64,000 bases of DNA, taken from contig NC_053497.1 of NCBI RefSeq assembly GCF_905171775.1, positions 34,846,764-34,910,763 of the forward strand, written 5' to 3'. The translations under genes were made by a program, and so were the position numbers. Positions 1-12,585 of the stretch are shown here, in pieces. The notes beneath the pieces are model-generated. The model saw only the letters and a list, made by a program, of their open reading frames with translations, searched no databases and was not told where the DNA came from. The first letter of the stretch is position 1. The number at the start of each line of letters is the position of its first letter. The DNA comes from Rana temporaria (taxonomy: Eukaryota; Chordata; Amphibia; Anura; Ranidae).

Positions 1-80
1 GTCAGACCCAAGTTCTCCTGTATGTAATCTGTTCGCGCTTGTCCCGTCCCCCTCCCTGTCCCCTCCAAGGCTGCAGGTGG

Positions 81-440
81 TCATGGATCAGGCTGCACTG
101 ATGGTAATGGTAAGGCTGCATTCATGGCAATGGTGAGACTGCATTCATGGCAATGGTAAGGCTGCATTGATTGCATTGGTAAGACTGCATTTGTGGCAAT
201 GGTAAGGCTGCATTGATTGCAATGGTATGGCTGCATCCGTGGCAATGGTGAGGCTGCATTCATGGCAATGGAGAGACTGCATTCATGGCAATGGAGAGAC
301 CGCATTCATGGCAATGGTGAGACTGCATTCATGGCAATGGTAAGGCTGCATCCATGGCAATGGTGAGGCTGCATTAATGGCAATGGAGAGGCTGCATTAA
401 TGGCAAAGCTGAGGCTGAAGATGGGCACTGATTAAGCTGC
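81..440. repeat. 23-bp minisatellite
   Basis: About 15 diverged head-to-tail copies of a ~23-base unit related to GGCTGCATTCATGGCAATGG. Internal units alternate CATGG with GATTG. The minus strand is open across several units only because the unit lacks stops, so no gene is called. Confidence 0.85.
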
Positions 441-519
441 ATTGATGGGCACTGACCCTTATTTTGCTTCACAGTTTTTTATTTAAAATTAAAAAAAATT
501 CCTGAAACGTTCCTCTTAA

Positions 520-1430
520 CCACTTCAGCCCCGCACCATATTGCTGGTCAAAGACCAGGCCACGTTTTGCGATTCGGCACTGCGTCGCTTTAACTGACAA
601 TTGTGCGGTCGTGCGACATGGCTCCCAAACAAAATTGGCGTTCTTTTTTTTCCCACAAATAGAGCTTTCTTTTGGTGGTATTTGATCACCTCTGCGGTTT
701 TTAGTTTTTGCGCTATAAACAAAAATAGAGTGACAATTTTGAATAATTTGCTGTAATAAATATCCCCCAAAAAATATATAAAAAAACAATTTTTTTCCTC
801 AGTTCAGGCCGATACGTATTCTTCTACATATTTTTCGTAAAAAAAATAAAAAAAAATCGCAATAAGCGTTTATTGATTGGTTTGCGCAAAAGTTATAGCG
901 TTTACAAAATAGGGGATAGTTTTATGGCATTTTTATTATTATTATTTTTTTTAATAGTAATGGCGGCGATCAGCGATTTTTATCAGTACTGCGACATTAT
1001 GGCGGACACTTCGGACACTTTTGACAAATTTTTGGGACCATTGGCATTTTTATAGCGATCAGTGCAATAAAAATGCATTGATTACTATAAAAATGCCACT
1101 GGCAGGGAAGGGGTTAACACTAGGGGGCGGGGAAGGGGTTAAGTATGTTCCCTGGGTGTGTTCTAACTGAAGGGGGGGTGGGACTGACTAGGTTAAATGA
1201 CAGATCGCTGTTCATACATTGTATGAACAGACAATCAGTCATTTCTCCCCCTGACAGGACCGGGAGCTGTGTGTTTACACACACAGCTCCCGGGTCTCGC
1301 TCTGTAACGAGTGATCGCGGGTGGGCATCAGGGGCGAGCAGGGGGCGCGCGTGTCCCTATTGGCTGCTCGGCGAGATGACAAAGATATACGTGATCTTGC
1401 CCAGCAGAGCCGACCTGCTGCCGTAAAACT
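520..1430. mobile_element. CCACTT TTAA-target element, right end missing
   Basis: It starts with CCACTTCAGCCC directly after a TTAA and shares its body with the elements at 12586, 34621 and 60932: GATTCGGCACTGCGTCGC, the poly-A tracts and the ATGGCGGACAC segment. The expected right terminus (CTTAAGTGG plus TTAA) is absent, so the copy is truncated near 1430. No coding capacity is seen. Confidence 0.7.
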
Positions 1431-1604
1431 GCAGGTGTGTGTTATACGCCGATAAATACAGTATATCCAAATAGCACGCCTGAGCTCATCCTTAGTCCTG
1501 AGCGGCGCTCTGAGATTCGTTGCGGCCACAATAGATATATATCCAAATAACACGCCCAAGCTCATCTCTTCACCACATAGCCACAAAAACAAGAGAATTC
1601 TTGT

Positions 1605-2030
1605 TGGGCAGTGTATTAATGCTCGGACACACGATCGGTTCATCCGCTGAAAACGGACCGATGGATTTTTTCATCAGATATCCAATGAAGTTGACTTTCA
1701 TCAGTCTTGCCTACACACCATCAGTTAAAAATCCGATCGTGTCCAACGCGGTGACGTAAAACACTACGACGTGCAGAGAAAAATGAAGTTCAATGCTTCC
1801 GAGCATGCGTCGACTTGATTCTGAGCATGCGTGGATTTTTGACCGATGGATTTCCCCACAGACGATCGTTTTTTTCTATCGTTTTTTTTAACCATCAGAT
1901 AATTTTAAAACAGGTTCTACGTTTTTTTCACCGATGGAAAAAAAAAAACGATGGGGCCCACACACGATCGGTTCGTCCGATGAAAACGGACTGTTTTTAT
2001 CAGACGAACCGATCGTGTGTACAGGGCATT
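1605..2030. mobile_element. MITE-like repeat with CACACGATCGGTTC ends
   Basis: Repeated inverted motifs CACACGATCGGTTCRTCC and CGGACGAACCGATCGTGTG mark this non-coding segment. A second pair of the same motifs lies inside it, suggesting two merged copies. The superfamily is not determined. Confidence 0.5.
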
Positions 2031-2361
2031 AGACTGAATTTTAATGGTTCAAAGAATGTCAGGCAAAATTGTCGGCCCTCACATATGTTCACTCCATCAA
2101 ATCTGGCCCTCGTTGAAAAAGTTTGGACACCCTTGTTTTAGGCACGATATATGTGTCTCAAATCCCAGGAGGCATAGCCCTTCATTGGGCAAAGTGGAAC
2201 AAGCGGTGCCAGTCCTCAGCGAAGCCAGTGGTTTAACCTGGAAGAGTGAGCAGCTTAACAATGATGTCACAGAGGAAGATGTCAGCGCGCGATCTGCTGG
2301 GCGGTAAGTACCTTAAATGTGCAGGACCTTCAACCTTGTAATACCAAATTCATCAGACCAT

Positions 2362-3101
2362 GGGCTAGATTCAGATAGCCCGGCGTAATTTTCTGCGGGC
2401 GTAACGTATCTCAGATACGTTACGCCGCCGTAACTTAGGGCGCAAGTTCCGTATTCATAAAGAACTTGCGCCCTAAGTTATGGCGGCGTAGCGTATGTGG
2501 TCCGGCGTAAGCCCGCCTAATTCAAATGAGGATGATGTGGGCGTGTTTTATCGAAATTTAGTGTGACCCCACGTATTTGAAGTTTTTTACGAAGGACCCA
2601 TGCGCCGTTCGTAAAAGAATCCCAGTGCGCATGCTCGAAATTACGCCGCAAATCGTCAATGCTTTAGACGTGAACGTAACTTCCGTACAGCCCTATTCGT
2701 GAAGGACTTACGCAAACAACGTAAAATTTTCAAAATTCAACGTGGAGAACGACGTCCATACTTAACATAGGATACGCCTCATATAGCAGGGGTAACTTTA
2801 CGCCGGAAAAAGCCTAATGTAAACGACGTAAAAAAAAGCGCCGGGCGGACGTATGTTTCTGAATCGGCGTATCTACCTAATTAGCATATTCCTTGTGTAA
2901 ATTGACGGAAGCGCCACCTAGCGACCAGCGTAAATATGCAACTAAGATACGACGGTGTAAGAGACTTACGCCAGTCGGATGTTAGCCTAATTTCGGCGTA
3001 TCTTGCTTTCTGAATACAGAAAGAAGATACACCGGCGCAGCTTTGAATTTACGCGGTGTATCAATAGATACGCCGACGTAAATTCTTTCTGAATCTAGCC
3101 C
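2362..3101. mobile_element. ~740-bp MITE, GGGCTAGATTCAG ends, 3-bp duplication CAT
   Basis: Terminal inverted repeats GGGCTAGATTCAGA / TCTGAATCTAGCCC are flanked by CAT on both sides. The body is rich in TACGCCGGCGTA-like palindromes and carries no ORF. It is the best-preserved of several copies (3793, 15045, 26571, 50788, 53775). Confidence 0.8.
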
Positions 3102-3232
3102 CATGTCTTTATAACCTGGCTTTGTGGACCAGGGCATAGTCATAAATGGAAAAGAAGAAGGCATCCCCCAAAATGCTGTCATAAGGTTAGATGCACACAA
3201 TTTTCTAAAATGTCTTTGTACTGTAGCATTAA

Positions 3233-3735
3233 AGTGGATGTAAACCCCCCATACACCCAGTGAAGTGAGCAGCCTCAGATGATACACAGAGATTAACCAA
3301 ATCTCCCTCCCTACATAGGTTTTACATGTATATCTGCTGTCTTCACATTTATATACTGTTTAGAAAGTTGAGATCGTGTTAGGAGATGTTCTCTTCCTGG
3401 TTAATACAGAGTGTGATGTCTGGGCATACAGCCAAGATGGCTAACATTGCTGATTGGAGGAAAGGCACACACCCCCTATCATCATAGGCAGAGAGTCTCA
3501 GAGCTGTTTTGTAATAGGAGCTGCTCTCTGCTAATCTATTTTAGCAACCTCCTCTGACAAAAGAGTCAGGCTGCTTTTGTCTAAAAAGTCAAAAAATATG
3601 TCAGGAGTTCTCAGGCTGATAACAGAGGAACCATTCAGAAGAGAGCTATAAGACTTTGCTCATTGAAAAGAGATAACAAAATACTGCAGATATATGTGCC
3701 CAGCTCAAATTTCATGAATCGGGTTTACATCCACT
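3233..3735. mobile_element. TTAA-target MITE with AGTGGATGTAAACCC ends
   Basis: Inverted ends AGTGGATGTAAACCC / GGGTTTACATCCACT abut TTAA on both sides (3229-3232 and 3736-3739). The 503-base interior has no coding capacity. A TTAA duplication is typical of piggyBac and Kolobok elements. I cannot choose between them. Confidence 0.75.
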
Positions 3736-3792
3736 TTAACCTTTACTGGAAACACTGAAACTCAAAAATATTAGCCAAGCATTGGCCATTAA

Positions 3793-4535
3793 GGGCTAGA
3801 TTCAGCATTGATTTACGCCGGCGTATCTATAGATAAGCCGCGTAAATTCAAAGCTGCGCCGGCGTATCTTCTTTCTGTATTCAGAAAGCAAGATACGCCG
3901 ACATTAGCTTAAGATCCGACTGGCGTAAGTCTCTTACACCGTCGTATCTTAGGGTGCATATTTACGCTGGCCGCTAGGTGGCGCTTCCGTCGTTTTCATT
4001 GTAGAATATGCAAATGACCTAGATACGCCGATTCACAAATTTACGTACACCGGCGCTATATTTTTACGTCGTTTACGTTAGGTTTTCTCGGCGTAAGGTT
4101 GCTCCTGCTATTATGAGGCGTGCGCAATGTTAAGTATGGACATCTTTGCCGCGTCGAATTTTGAATTTTTTACGTAGTTTGCGTAAGTCGTTCGCGAATA
4201 GGGCTGGACGTAATTTAGGTTCACATTGAAACCAATGACGTCCTTGCGGCGTACTTTGGAGCAATGCACACTGGGAAATTCCACGGACGGCGCATTCGCC
4301 GTTCGGGAAAAACGTCAATCACGTCGGGTCACCAAGAATTAACATAAAACACGCCCCCTCATCCTCACTTGAATTACGCGCGCTTACGCCGGCCCCATTT
4401 ACGCTACGCAGCCGTAACTTAGGAGGCAAGTGCTTTGTGAATACAGCACTTGCCTCTCTAACTTACGGCGGCGTAGAGTAAATATGATACGCTGCGCCGG
4501 CGCAACAATGCGCGCCCCCTACCTGAATCTAGCCC
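3793..4535. mobile_element. ~740-bp MITE, second copy
   Basis: Ends GGGCTAGATTCAGC and GAATCTAGCCC, length 743, same family as the element at 2362. The flanks do not show a clean duplication. The interior is in the opposite orientation to the first copy. Confidence 0.75.
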
Positions 4536-4631
4536 ATAGAGTTTTAGTGCCATGGTTTGCTGGATCGTTGGAGCCTATTCCTGCATAGCATGCCTTCCAT
4601 GAGCATAAATTGTCATACATATGAAACACTT

Positions 4632-5510
4632 GGGCCCAGATTCTCAAAGGCGTTACGACGGCGCAACACCATTTGCGCCGTCGTAACTCCTCATCTGGCC
4701 CCGGGTATCTATGCGACTGATTCTTAGAATCAGTTACGCATAGATACCCATTAGATCTGACAGGCGTAAAGGCTCTTACGCTGTCAGATCTTAAAAGCAA
4801 TTTTTTTTCCCGCCGTTAGGTGTCGCATCGTCGTTTTCCCCGTCGTCTATGCAAATTAGGTAATTACGCAAGATTCCCGAACATACGCGTAATTCAAATG
4901 AGGATGAGGGGGCGTGTTTTATGTTAATTCTTGGTGACCCGACGTGATTGACGTTTTTCCCGAACGGCGCATGCGCCGTCCGTGGAATTTCCCAGTGTGC
5001 ATTGCTCCAAAGTACGCCGCAAGGACATCATTGGTTTCAACGTGAACGTAAATAACGTGCAGCCCTATTCGCAAACGACTTAAGCAAACTACGTAAAAAA
5101 TTCAAAATTCGACGCAGCAACGATGTCCATACTTAACATTGCGTATGCCTCATAATAGCAGGAGCAACCTTACGCCGAAAAAGCCTAATGTAAACGACGT
5201 AAAAAAATAGTGCCGGGCATACGTAAATTTGTGAATCGGCTGGACGCCATTTACGTAAACGTCTAAGCAAATGACGTCGGGGCAACGTCATTTAGCGCAA
5301 TGCACGTCGGGTAATTTACCCGACGGAACATGCGCAGTACGCTCGGCGCGGGAGCGCGCCTAATTTTAATGGTGCCCGCTCCATTTGAATTGGGCGGGCT
5401 TGCGCCGAGCGATTTAACGATACACCGCCGCAAGTTTACAGGTAAGTGTTCTGAGAATCCGGCTGTAAACCTGCGGCGGTGTAACGTAAATCACATACGT
5501 TACGCTGCCC
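4632..5510. mobile_element. composite of MITE copies related to the ~740-bp family
   Basis: It starts GGGCCCAGATTCTCAAAG and runs through segments nearly identical to 4140-4390 (CCCAGTGTGCATTGCTCCAA, GGCGTGTTTTATGTTAATTC). It then changes into a related but different block at about 5240-5510. It looks like two partial copies fused. No ORF is supported. Confidence 0.5.
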
Positions 5511-6410
5511 AGGAGCAATTGCAATTGTACTGCATGAAAAACACAAAGACATAAAAGAAGAAAGATGGAGAGATGGAGTATCTTGGAGTGAAAAGCGGGA
5601 TTGTTGGGCGTCATGATTACAGGCACATCAGGAGCTGCATGACATGCTGTAATGAGGGGGCTTCATGTCTTCGGTGCTCATAGACGGAAAGTTTTCCGCA
5701 TTAAGCTGTGAAACTAATTAGTGTAGAGCCGGGACTGTAGTTTATGGCCTATTTTAAGATGCTTCCCTATCTCTGGATATCTCCGAGGAACCTGCAAGAT
5801 AAATTGCCTGCCCGGGTCTGTGTTATTAACAGGCACCTGGCTTTTCTTGCGTTTTATGAACATCCCTGGAGAAATCTCATGGCATGTATGGGGTTTTTCC
5901 GGGGGGTTGAGAGGGCAAGGAGAGGAAAATCATTTGTATTGTGTGGGGTTATTAGGGGTTGAGAGGGGTTGAGAGGGCAAGGAGAGATGAATCATTTGTG
6001 TTGTCCTTTCTGCTTTCATTGTATCTTATTTTTTAACAACCCCGGCTCTAGCTGATGAGATCCATCTATCTCATCCAGGCATATTAAACAAGGCGGCAAG
6101 ATGTGCGTCAATGATGTGCAAAATGTAATAACCCAGATTTTCATTTTCTAGTGTCAGGTCAATAAAAGATAATTCGTAGCTACTGGTTACTACATATAGA
6201 TCTTTGCCTAGACAAGCCTGATTAAGGTCTCTAGAGCACCTTTCGTTCTCCTCTGTTCCTTTACATGTAATATTGTGTATCTGCCGTCTACAAACAAAAT
6301 GCTGAATAAATATTTCACAGAATAATTCAGTAGTAGAAAGTGACACTACAGAGGTTAAAAATAGACAGTGATTCATACAGATCTCCATTGTGTTACTGGC
6401 TGCATGTGAT
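5511..6410. other. no gene recognised
   Basis: AT-rich single-copy-looking DNA. A direct repeat GGGGTTGAGAGGGCAAGGAGAG occurs twice near 5905-5985. Small open frames on both strands lack splice context or recognisable motifs. Confidence 0.4.
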
Positions 6411-6414
6411 TTGT

Positions 6415-7120
6415 GGCCTCAAAAAACGCGTACACACGATTGGACATTCCATTTTTTTTTTTATGGATTGTTCGCTCAAACTTGTGTTGCATACACACAG
6501 TCACACAAATGTTGTCAGAAATTTCAAAACGTCAAGAACGTGGTCACAAATTTTCCGTATTTATGGGCGTATACCGCACACTTTTTTGGGCAAAATCGTG
6601 GGTGCGCGATATATGCCGATACCCGCGCCGAGTTTGAACCACTGAGCCGGCATATACCGAGCGCAGTACACTTGGGTATAGTCGGGCAGGCTCGGCTCCT
6701 CTCGCGGTCACAGGACGTGACCGCGAGAGGAGCTGAGCCTGCCCGACTATACCCGAGTGTACTGCGCTCGGTATATGCCGGCGCAGTGGTTCAAACTCAG
6801 CGCGGGAAGCGGGGATCGAACGGGGAGGACACCACGATGGCCGCAGAAGGACGCCGGACCCGACGAGGAGGACACCACCGAAGCCGCAGACAAGACACCA
6901 AACCTGTAAGTACTAAAATGTTTTTTTTTTACAGGAATGCGGGTCCACATTAGGGGTGCGCGCTATACGCAGGAGCGCGCAATGCCCCGATAAATACGGT
7001 AAGTTCAATGATTCCAAGCATGCGTAGGGTTTTTATGCGTTGGAACTTTTGTTGTCGGAAAAATTGAGAACCAGCTCTCAAACATTTGTTGCAAATTCCA
7101 ACAGCAAATGTTCGAAGGGG
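6415..7120. mobile_element. MITE interrupted by a palindromic element
   Basis: Outer ends carry TACACACGATTGGACATTCC-like and TCGAAGGGGCC sequences. Between them lies a second element, about 6550-7000, bounded by CCGTATTTATGGGCG and CCCGATAAATACGG. Its centre is a long hairpin (6622-6806). A diverged copy of the inner element lies at 11647-12025. Confidence 0.5.
6622..6806. repeat. long inverted repeat with almost no spacer
   Basis: The left arm from GCGCCGAGTTTGAACCA to GCGGTCAC is matched by the right arm from GTGACCGCGAG to TGGTTCAAACTCAGCGC. Only a few mismatches occur over ~90 bases per arm. Confidence 0.85.
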
Positions 7121-7776
7121 CCTAAACCAGGTGCGGACCAGGGGGGCAACAGGGAAATTGCCCCTCCCGAGAAGTTAGTTGCGGGTGATGAGTGTGCAGG
7201 CGGCGTGGTGGTTGAGCCGCAGGGTGGTTCAGCATACAAGTGAGTGTGCGGGCGGTGAGTTGAACTATTTCATTTTCTATAACAATGTAATAATAGAAAT
7301 AAATGTGTTACAATCATCCTGACACCATAACAACCATGGTGCTGTGATGATTGAAGCGTTAACACCAGCCATTTACTAAATAAATTGCCTGCAAAAAAAC
7401 GTATTTTCTGGCAGTGCCCCTCCCGAGACTAGACTCTGGATCCGCCCATGGCCTACACACGGTCGGAATATCTGACCAAAAGCTCACATCGAACATTTGT
7501 TGACGGAAATTCCGACCGCATGTATGCGGCATTAGCCTACAAAATGTCTGTCTCTACTGTTTATAACCAACAGGAACACTTTAAGGGTTTTAAGGGCTTG
7601 TTCACACCAGGTGCATTGGAACTCTGCTGGGCAGTCCCAATGCAAGATGGGGAAAAAAGCTTTGTACCCTACAATTGCAACAGAAGGAGTGCTCAGCAGA
7701 TGGACAATTCTTGGATGTGTACTGAGGAGCACCTATCATAGACATATTAGGCGTCAATGTTCATCTTTCCACACAC

Positions 7777-8260
7777 TTTATTATTATTCAGTATAGCGCC
7801 AACAGTTTACGTAGCGCTTTACAACATGGGGGCAAGACAGTACAGTTACAATACAAATCAATACAGGAGGGTTCAGAGGGCCCTGCTCGTTAGAGCTTAC
7901 AATCTAGAAGGGGGGGGGGGGTCAGGTGGAGCAAAAGGTAATAACTGTGGGGGAGGAGGTGATGGAGAACATTTAAATAAATACAGTTATTAGGTGTGTG
8001 TAGGATAGGCTTTTGTGAAGAGAAGTGTTTTCAGGGATCGTCTAAAAGCTAATAGAGTAGGAGATAATCGGACAGATTGGGGTAAGGGGTTCCATAGGAT
8101 TGGAGAGGCTCTGGAGAAGTCCTGGAGGCGAGCTTGGGAGGAGGTGACGAGAGAGCTAGAGAGTAGGAGGTCTTCAGAGGAACGAAGAGAACGAATAAGT
8201 TGTTATTTAGAGACAAGGCTAGTGATGTAGCAGCGGGCTAAGTTGTGGATGACTTTGTAA
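7777..8260 (-). mobile_element. CR1/L2-type LINE 3' fragment
   Basis: On the minus strand it ends in GGCGCTATACTGAATAATAA followed by an AAT-rich tail, the typical 3' end of CR1/L2 LINEs. It carries the familiar block around AGCTCTAACGAGCAGGGCCC. No reverse-transcriptase frame remains. The orientation is set by the tail. Confidence 0.6.
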
Positions 8261-8316
8261 GATGGTCCAAATAAATGATATCCCTCACTAACCTTGTGAG
8301 GCCGCTGGGTGTGCAG

Positions 8317-8906
8317 TAGGGTGACCACATTTCCAAACTGCCATTCAGGGACACATCCCCTCTCTCACCTTCCCCAAAAAAGATGAGGGGGGCAGGGGGA
8401 AATGTAGTCTCTGGGGTTGATGGGGAATTTGGCAGCGGGTTATTTTTCAGGTGAATGTGCCACTTGCCACCAGACGCAGTGCCCTTGCCACCCATAGCCT
8501 GCCACCAGATGCAGTGCTTCTGCCACTCCCTCTGCATGAGCCATGTGCGTAGAAGGGAAGGAGTGGCATCACTATCTGGAGAGTGAAGATCACACCAGTC
8601 CTTGCTGCTTGCCGCTGGATGCCGGAGAAGGAGGAGGTGCCGAGGTGGGTGGGGACAGCAGTGCTGCACTAGGCGCAGGCCTTGCTCCCAGTCTCACTGT
8701 CTGAGAGTAAATTGTCACTGGTTGCAAGATGCCAGGCAGCACTGACCCTAGCAACCAGTTCCGGAAATGTAGTTATCAGTTAGTATGGGGTGGCTGTGTC
8801 CTCCATTTCATTCCGGGACATTGTATTGTCCCGGAATGAAGTTGCCCAGGACAAACATGTCAATTGCGGGACAGTCCCAGGCAATCTGAGACACGTGGGC
8901 ACCCTA
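8317..8906. mobile_element. hAT-type MITE with perfect 8-bp duplication
   Basis: Ends TAGGGTGACCAC and GTGGGCACCCTA are flanked by the 8-base direct repeat GTGTGCAG at 8309-8316 and 8907-8914. An 8-base duplication and TAGGG ends indicate hAT. The 590-base interior has no transposase. Confidence 0.88.
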
Positions 8907-9383
8907 GTGTGCAGTATAAACTGTATGTAGCTACAGCCACATACAGCATACCACACCGTGTTCCGGGTTTGAGCTGAGACCTTCCTATCTCATACCTGGA
9001 ACACAGAAGAGTCTACAGATGAGTCTACCGCAGCTGGGCTCAGTCGCTCACAGAAAGCAATGTATTTCATTAATGAATACAAAGCTTCCCCTGATTGGCT
9101 GAGCCAGAGGCTGCGACATCATCAGCCAACCTTTCTGACTCAGCCAATCAGAGGAAGCTTTGTATTAGTTGATAGAATATATTGCTTGCTCTGAGCGGCT
9201 GAGCTCCGCTGCAGTAGACTCTTCTGTGTTCTGGGTATGAGACTGGAAATCTCGGCTCGCACCCAGAACACAGTGCCGTATGTTGTATGTAGCCGCAGCT
9301 ACATACAGTTTATATCACACATCCAGCGGCGTCACAGATTAGTAAGGGACATTAGTGTGTGGAAAGATGGAATTCTTCTTTAA

Positions 9384-9764
9384 AGCGGAGTTCCACCCAA
9401 AAGTGGAACTTCTGCTTATCTGACCCCCCCCCCCTCTGGTGCCACATTTGGCACCTTTTGGGGGGGAGTGGGTACCTGTTTTTTACAGGTACCCTGTCCC
9501 CACTTTCGTGAGACCAGGCCGCTGCGAATTACGTCAGCAGCTCGGCCCCCTTCCTCCCCTTTGGCCAGGCCAGTAAGAGAGCGCAGCGCAAAGGCTACAC
9601 TGCCTGGTTCCCTTACCCGCAATGGTGGCGGCAGCAGCCGCCCAGCTGCTGTAGGCATCGCTGGACTACAGGACAAGCAAGTATCCGAATGTTAAAAGTC
9701 GGCAGCTACAGTATGTGTAACTGCTGACTTTAATTTTTATTTAGGGGGCAGGCGGAACTCCACT
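9384..9764. mobile_element. AGCGG TTAA-target MITE
   Basis: It starts AGCGGAGTTCCACCC after TTAA and ends GCGGAACTCCACT before TTGA, a mutated TTAA. Same end structure as the elements at 13760, 17421, 29898, 33219, 38026 and 53006. Confidence 0.7.
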
Positions 9765-10179
9765 TTGAGTCAGTTAACACCACTGTTTTGTGGTGGTGTG
9801 CACTTGAAAAAAGTACCCAATGCAGCACCTTTTTGAACATAGCATTGTGCTCTGCAATCTACCGCCTTGTACAGTATTGCTGTAAATAGGACTGAATGAA
9901 ATGTCACTTGTAAAATTTCAATAAAGTTTTAAGAAAGAAAACAAACAGTACGATGTTTGGCTCATTGCGGTTTTCTCCCAATGCACACCAGCAGCTTTTC
10001 ACTTGGCTTGCTGGTGTGAACAAGCCCTTTAGATGAACTGCAACAAAACAGCTAAATACACCATTGAAATACATAAACCAGACATTTTTTCCATGCTGAT
10101 GGATTTGTAATTTTGTTCAGTCAGTCTCAAGGCTTACACAGCCGGCAGCCCAAGTAGTGCTAACTTTTCTCTACTACAG

Positions 10180-10390
10180 TTAAGCCTTATACACACGATC
10201 GGACTTCCAACTGACTTTTCCGTGGATTTTGCTCCAAAGGCCGTTGTCCGTGAACTTGGTATGAATACACACGGCAGCCAACAAACACGAACTTAGTGAC
10301 GTAATAGACGTACTACGTGTTTTTTCTGCTCTTTACCGCCGCCCTTTGGGCAACTTCTGCTATTGTTGTCTGATCTTTAGCATTGGTTCA
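10180..10390. mobile_element. partial MITE with TTAAGCCTTATACACACGATCG end
   Basis: The left end matches the intact copy at 41223-41647, including AACTTGGTATGAATACACACGGC. The right half is missing. Confidence 0.55.
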
Positions 10391-11640
10391 GTTTAAAGCT
10401 TGGAGATGGGCTTTAAGTCAGACCTGTAAATTTAAAAGTAGGTTTCCTCTGGAGCGTGTATTTGCATTTCCTTCTCCAGTGTTAGTAAATCCCCCCAAAA
10501 AGTCTTTAACAAAACTAGACTTTTTAGAAGTGTTAGTGGATAACAATAAAAACTTTAGAAGTTAAAAAAAAAAAGCTTGTCCATTGCTTATCCACCCTAC
10601 CCATATTGCCAGTAAATCATTTGGTCAAAAACCATATGTGCCCTTTAAAAGGCATTGAGATGCTATTCTATGTATGTCTGTTTTAATTTCACTTCAACTA
10701 TCTTACCTTCCTAGTTAAAAAATGTCCATTTAGCACAGTAATAAATTCTGTTGTTCTATGTCACACCTGGGACTCTGATAGGACGAGTCCTCTACGCTTG
10801 ATATAAGGGGATTAAAAAAAAAATATATATACAAAATTACAGTCCACCCATCCATACGTTTAGAAACATACACTTGCATCGTCATCAGTTCGGTAGCATG
10901 GAACATCATCGCTGACTTTCAAGCTTGGCCACTCACCTTCATCCCCTAAGCCTTGCTCAGCTGAGTTCAGTGCCAATTTAAATCAGGGCATCATGACCAA
11001 CCAAGTTTTGACAGTTTAAAGTTTTATCTGGAGATGGGCTTTAATAGGAAAAGTACAGCCAATGCGCCTTTGGCTGTACTTCTCGTATTTGTACTGCACT
11101 CCTGTCACCCATTTTCAGCAGGCTGAAGCCCGCTGTCGGCTGATGTCACAGAGCTGGTGTTCTGCTGAATAAGTTCCGCCCGGCGGATAAGGACCCCCCT
11201 GTACTGCACAGGCACGGCGCCTGCGCAGTATGAACCTCAAACGAGCCTCCGAAAATAGCCAAACATGTAGAGCTAGAGTCAGCTCTACACAGCGCATGCA
11301 CAATGACTATTACACATGCCGCACGCTCCCGATGCTAGTGCTACTCTGCAAGGGGCAGGGATGATTTTATAGATGTATATAAAATGCACTTTTTATCTTT
11401 CAAAAAGTGTTTCCAAGCGCTAAACCTTTCATCCAATTTCTAAATTGCTAAATTTGTAAATGTCAAAAGCCAGTAAAAAAAAGCACTTGTGGGTTTAACC
11501 AATAGAATTTTTTGTAGAATTTTCCTTTAAGGGGATGTGGCAGGGGGTGTGTCCTATGCCTACATACTTTTGTTAATAGGCGTCCTTCATTCTCATCTCA
11601 AAAAGTTGGGAGGTATGTAGAAGGTAAGTACAAATACCAG
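10391..11640. other. no gene recognised
   Basis: AT-rich intergenic DNA with poly-A tracts. It includes a hairpin AAGTACAGCCAATGCGCC / GGCTGTACTTCTC near 11050-11085. Open frames are short and lack motifs. Confidence 0.4.
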
Positions 11641-11646
11641 AGGTAC

Positions 11647-12025
11647 TGTATTTATTGGGGTATAGCGCGCACCCCTAAAGTTGCCCGAAACTCCTGTGGA
11701 ATTTTTTTTTTTGTACTTACAGTTTTGGTGTCTTGCGCAGCGTCCATCGGCGGCCTCGTCGGGTCCAGCGTCCGTCTGCGGCTTCGGGTGTCCTCTTCGT
11801 CGGGTCCGGCGTCCTTCTGCGGCGTCCTCCCCGCTCGTTTCCCGCGCCGAGTTTGAATACTGCGTCGACATATACAGAGCGCAGTACACTCGTGTATAGT
11901 CGGGCAGGCTCGGCTACTCTCGCGCTGACGTCCAGGACGTCAGCGCGAGAGGAGCCAAGACTGCCCAACTATACTGTGCTCGGTATATGTCGGCATAGTA
12001 TTCAAACTCGGCGCGGGAAAGTACT
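11647..12025. mobile_element. diverged copy of the palindromic element at 6550
   Basis: It contains GTATTTATTGGGGTATAGCG at the left end and a central hairpin (about 11845-12020) with arms reading CGCGCCGAGTTTGAATACTG and its complement. GC-rich proline/arginine frames here are a by-product of CGG/CGTCC repetition and are not called. Confidence 0.6.
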
Positions 12026-12585
12026 TTAAATGGGTAAAGTCCAGGTTCAATTTTAGCCTTTGCTTTCTAACTTCTGTAACTCCACTCCTTCTGCTTCCAA
12101 TTCCATCAATCACATTCAAACCTTCAATATAGGTTTTCATTTGATTGATGGAAAATTGTTAGCCCTGGAGCCAGCAGAGGGTCTTTTAGCATCACCAGCA
12201 GGTGTTTTCCAGGATCCCCGGATTACAGGCCAAAAGGTAAATGGGTGGACTGGTGCAAATTAGCAATGTATGGGTGAAAAGTGATCTACTCAACAGCTAA
12301 GCATTATGTTTCCTGTATACCTCTTAAGGTTTAATGGTTTAACTGGAATCTACCATAAAGACATGGATGAGCAGGTTTGGGGTGGAGGGAACTTGACTGG
12401 CCTGCACAGAGTCCTAACATCAACCCAATAGAACACCTTTGGATGAGAAGGCCTGGCTTGCAGTCTCTGCTCTTATTAATTTCAAAGGTGTTCTATTGGG
12501 TTGATGTTAGGACTCTGTGCAGGCCAGTCAAGTTCCCTCCACCCCAAACCTGCTCATCCATGTCTTTATGGTAGATTCCAGTTAA

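Larger units (their letters stand above)
7593..10028. mobile_element. Harbinger-type MITE hosting three further insertions
   Basis: Inverted ends AGGGCTTGTTCACACCAG / TGGTGTGAACAAGCCCT are flanked by a TTA duplication (7590-7592, 10029-10031), fitting PIF/Harbinger target preference. Most of the 2.4 kb is later insertions: a LINE tail at ~7777, a fold-back at 7761-9369 with a hAT MITE inside, and a TTAA element at 9384-9764. No transposase is present. Confidence 0.75.
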
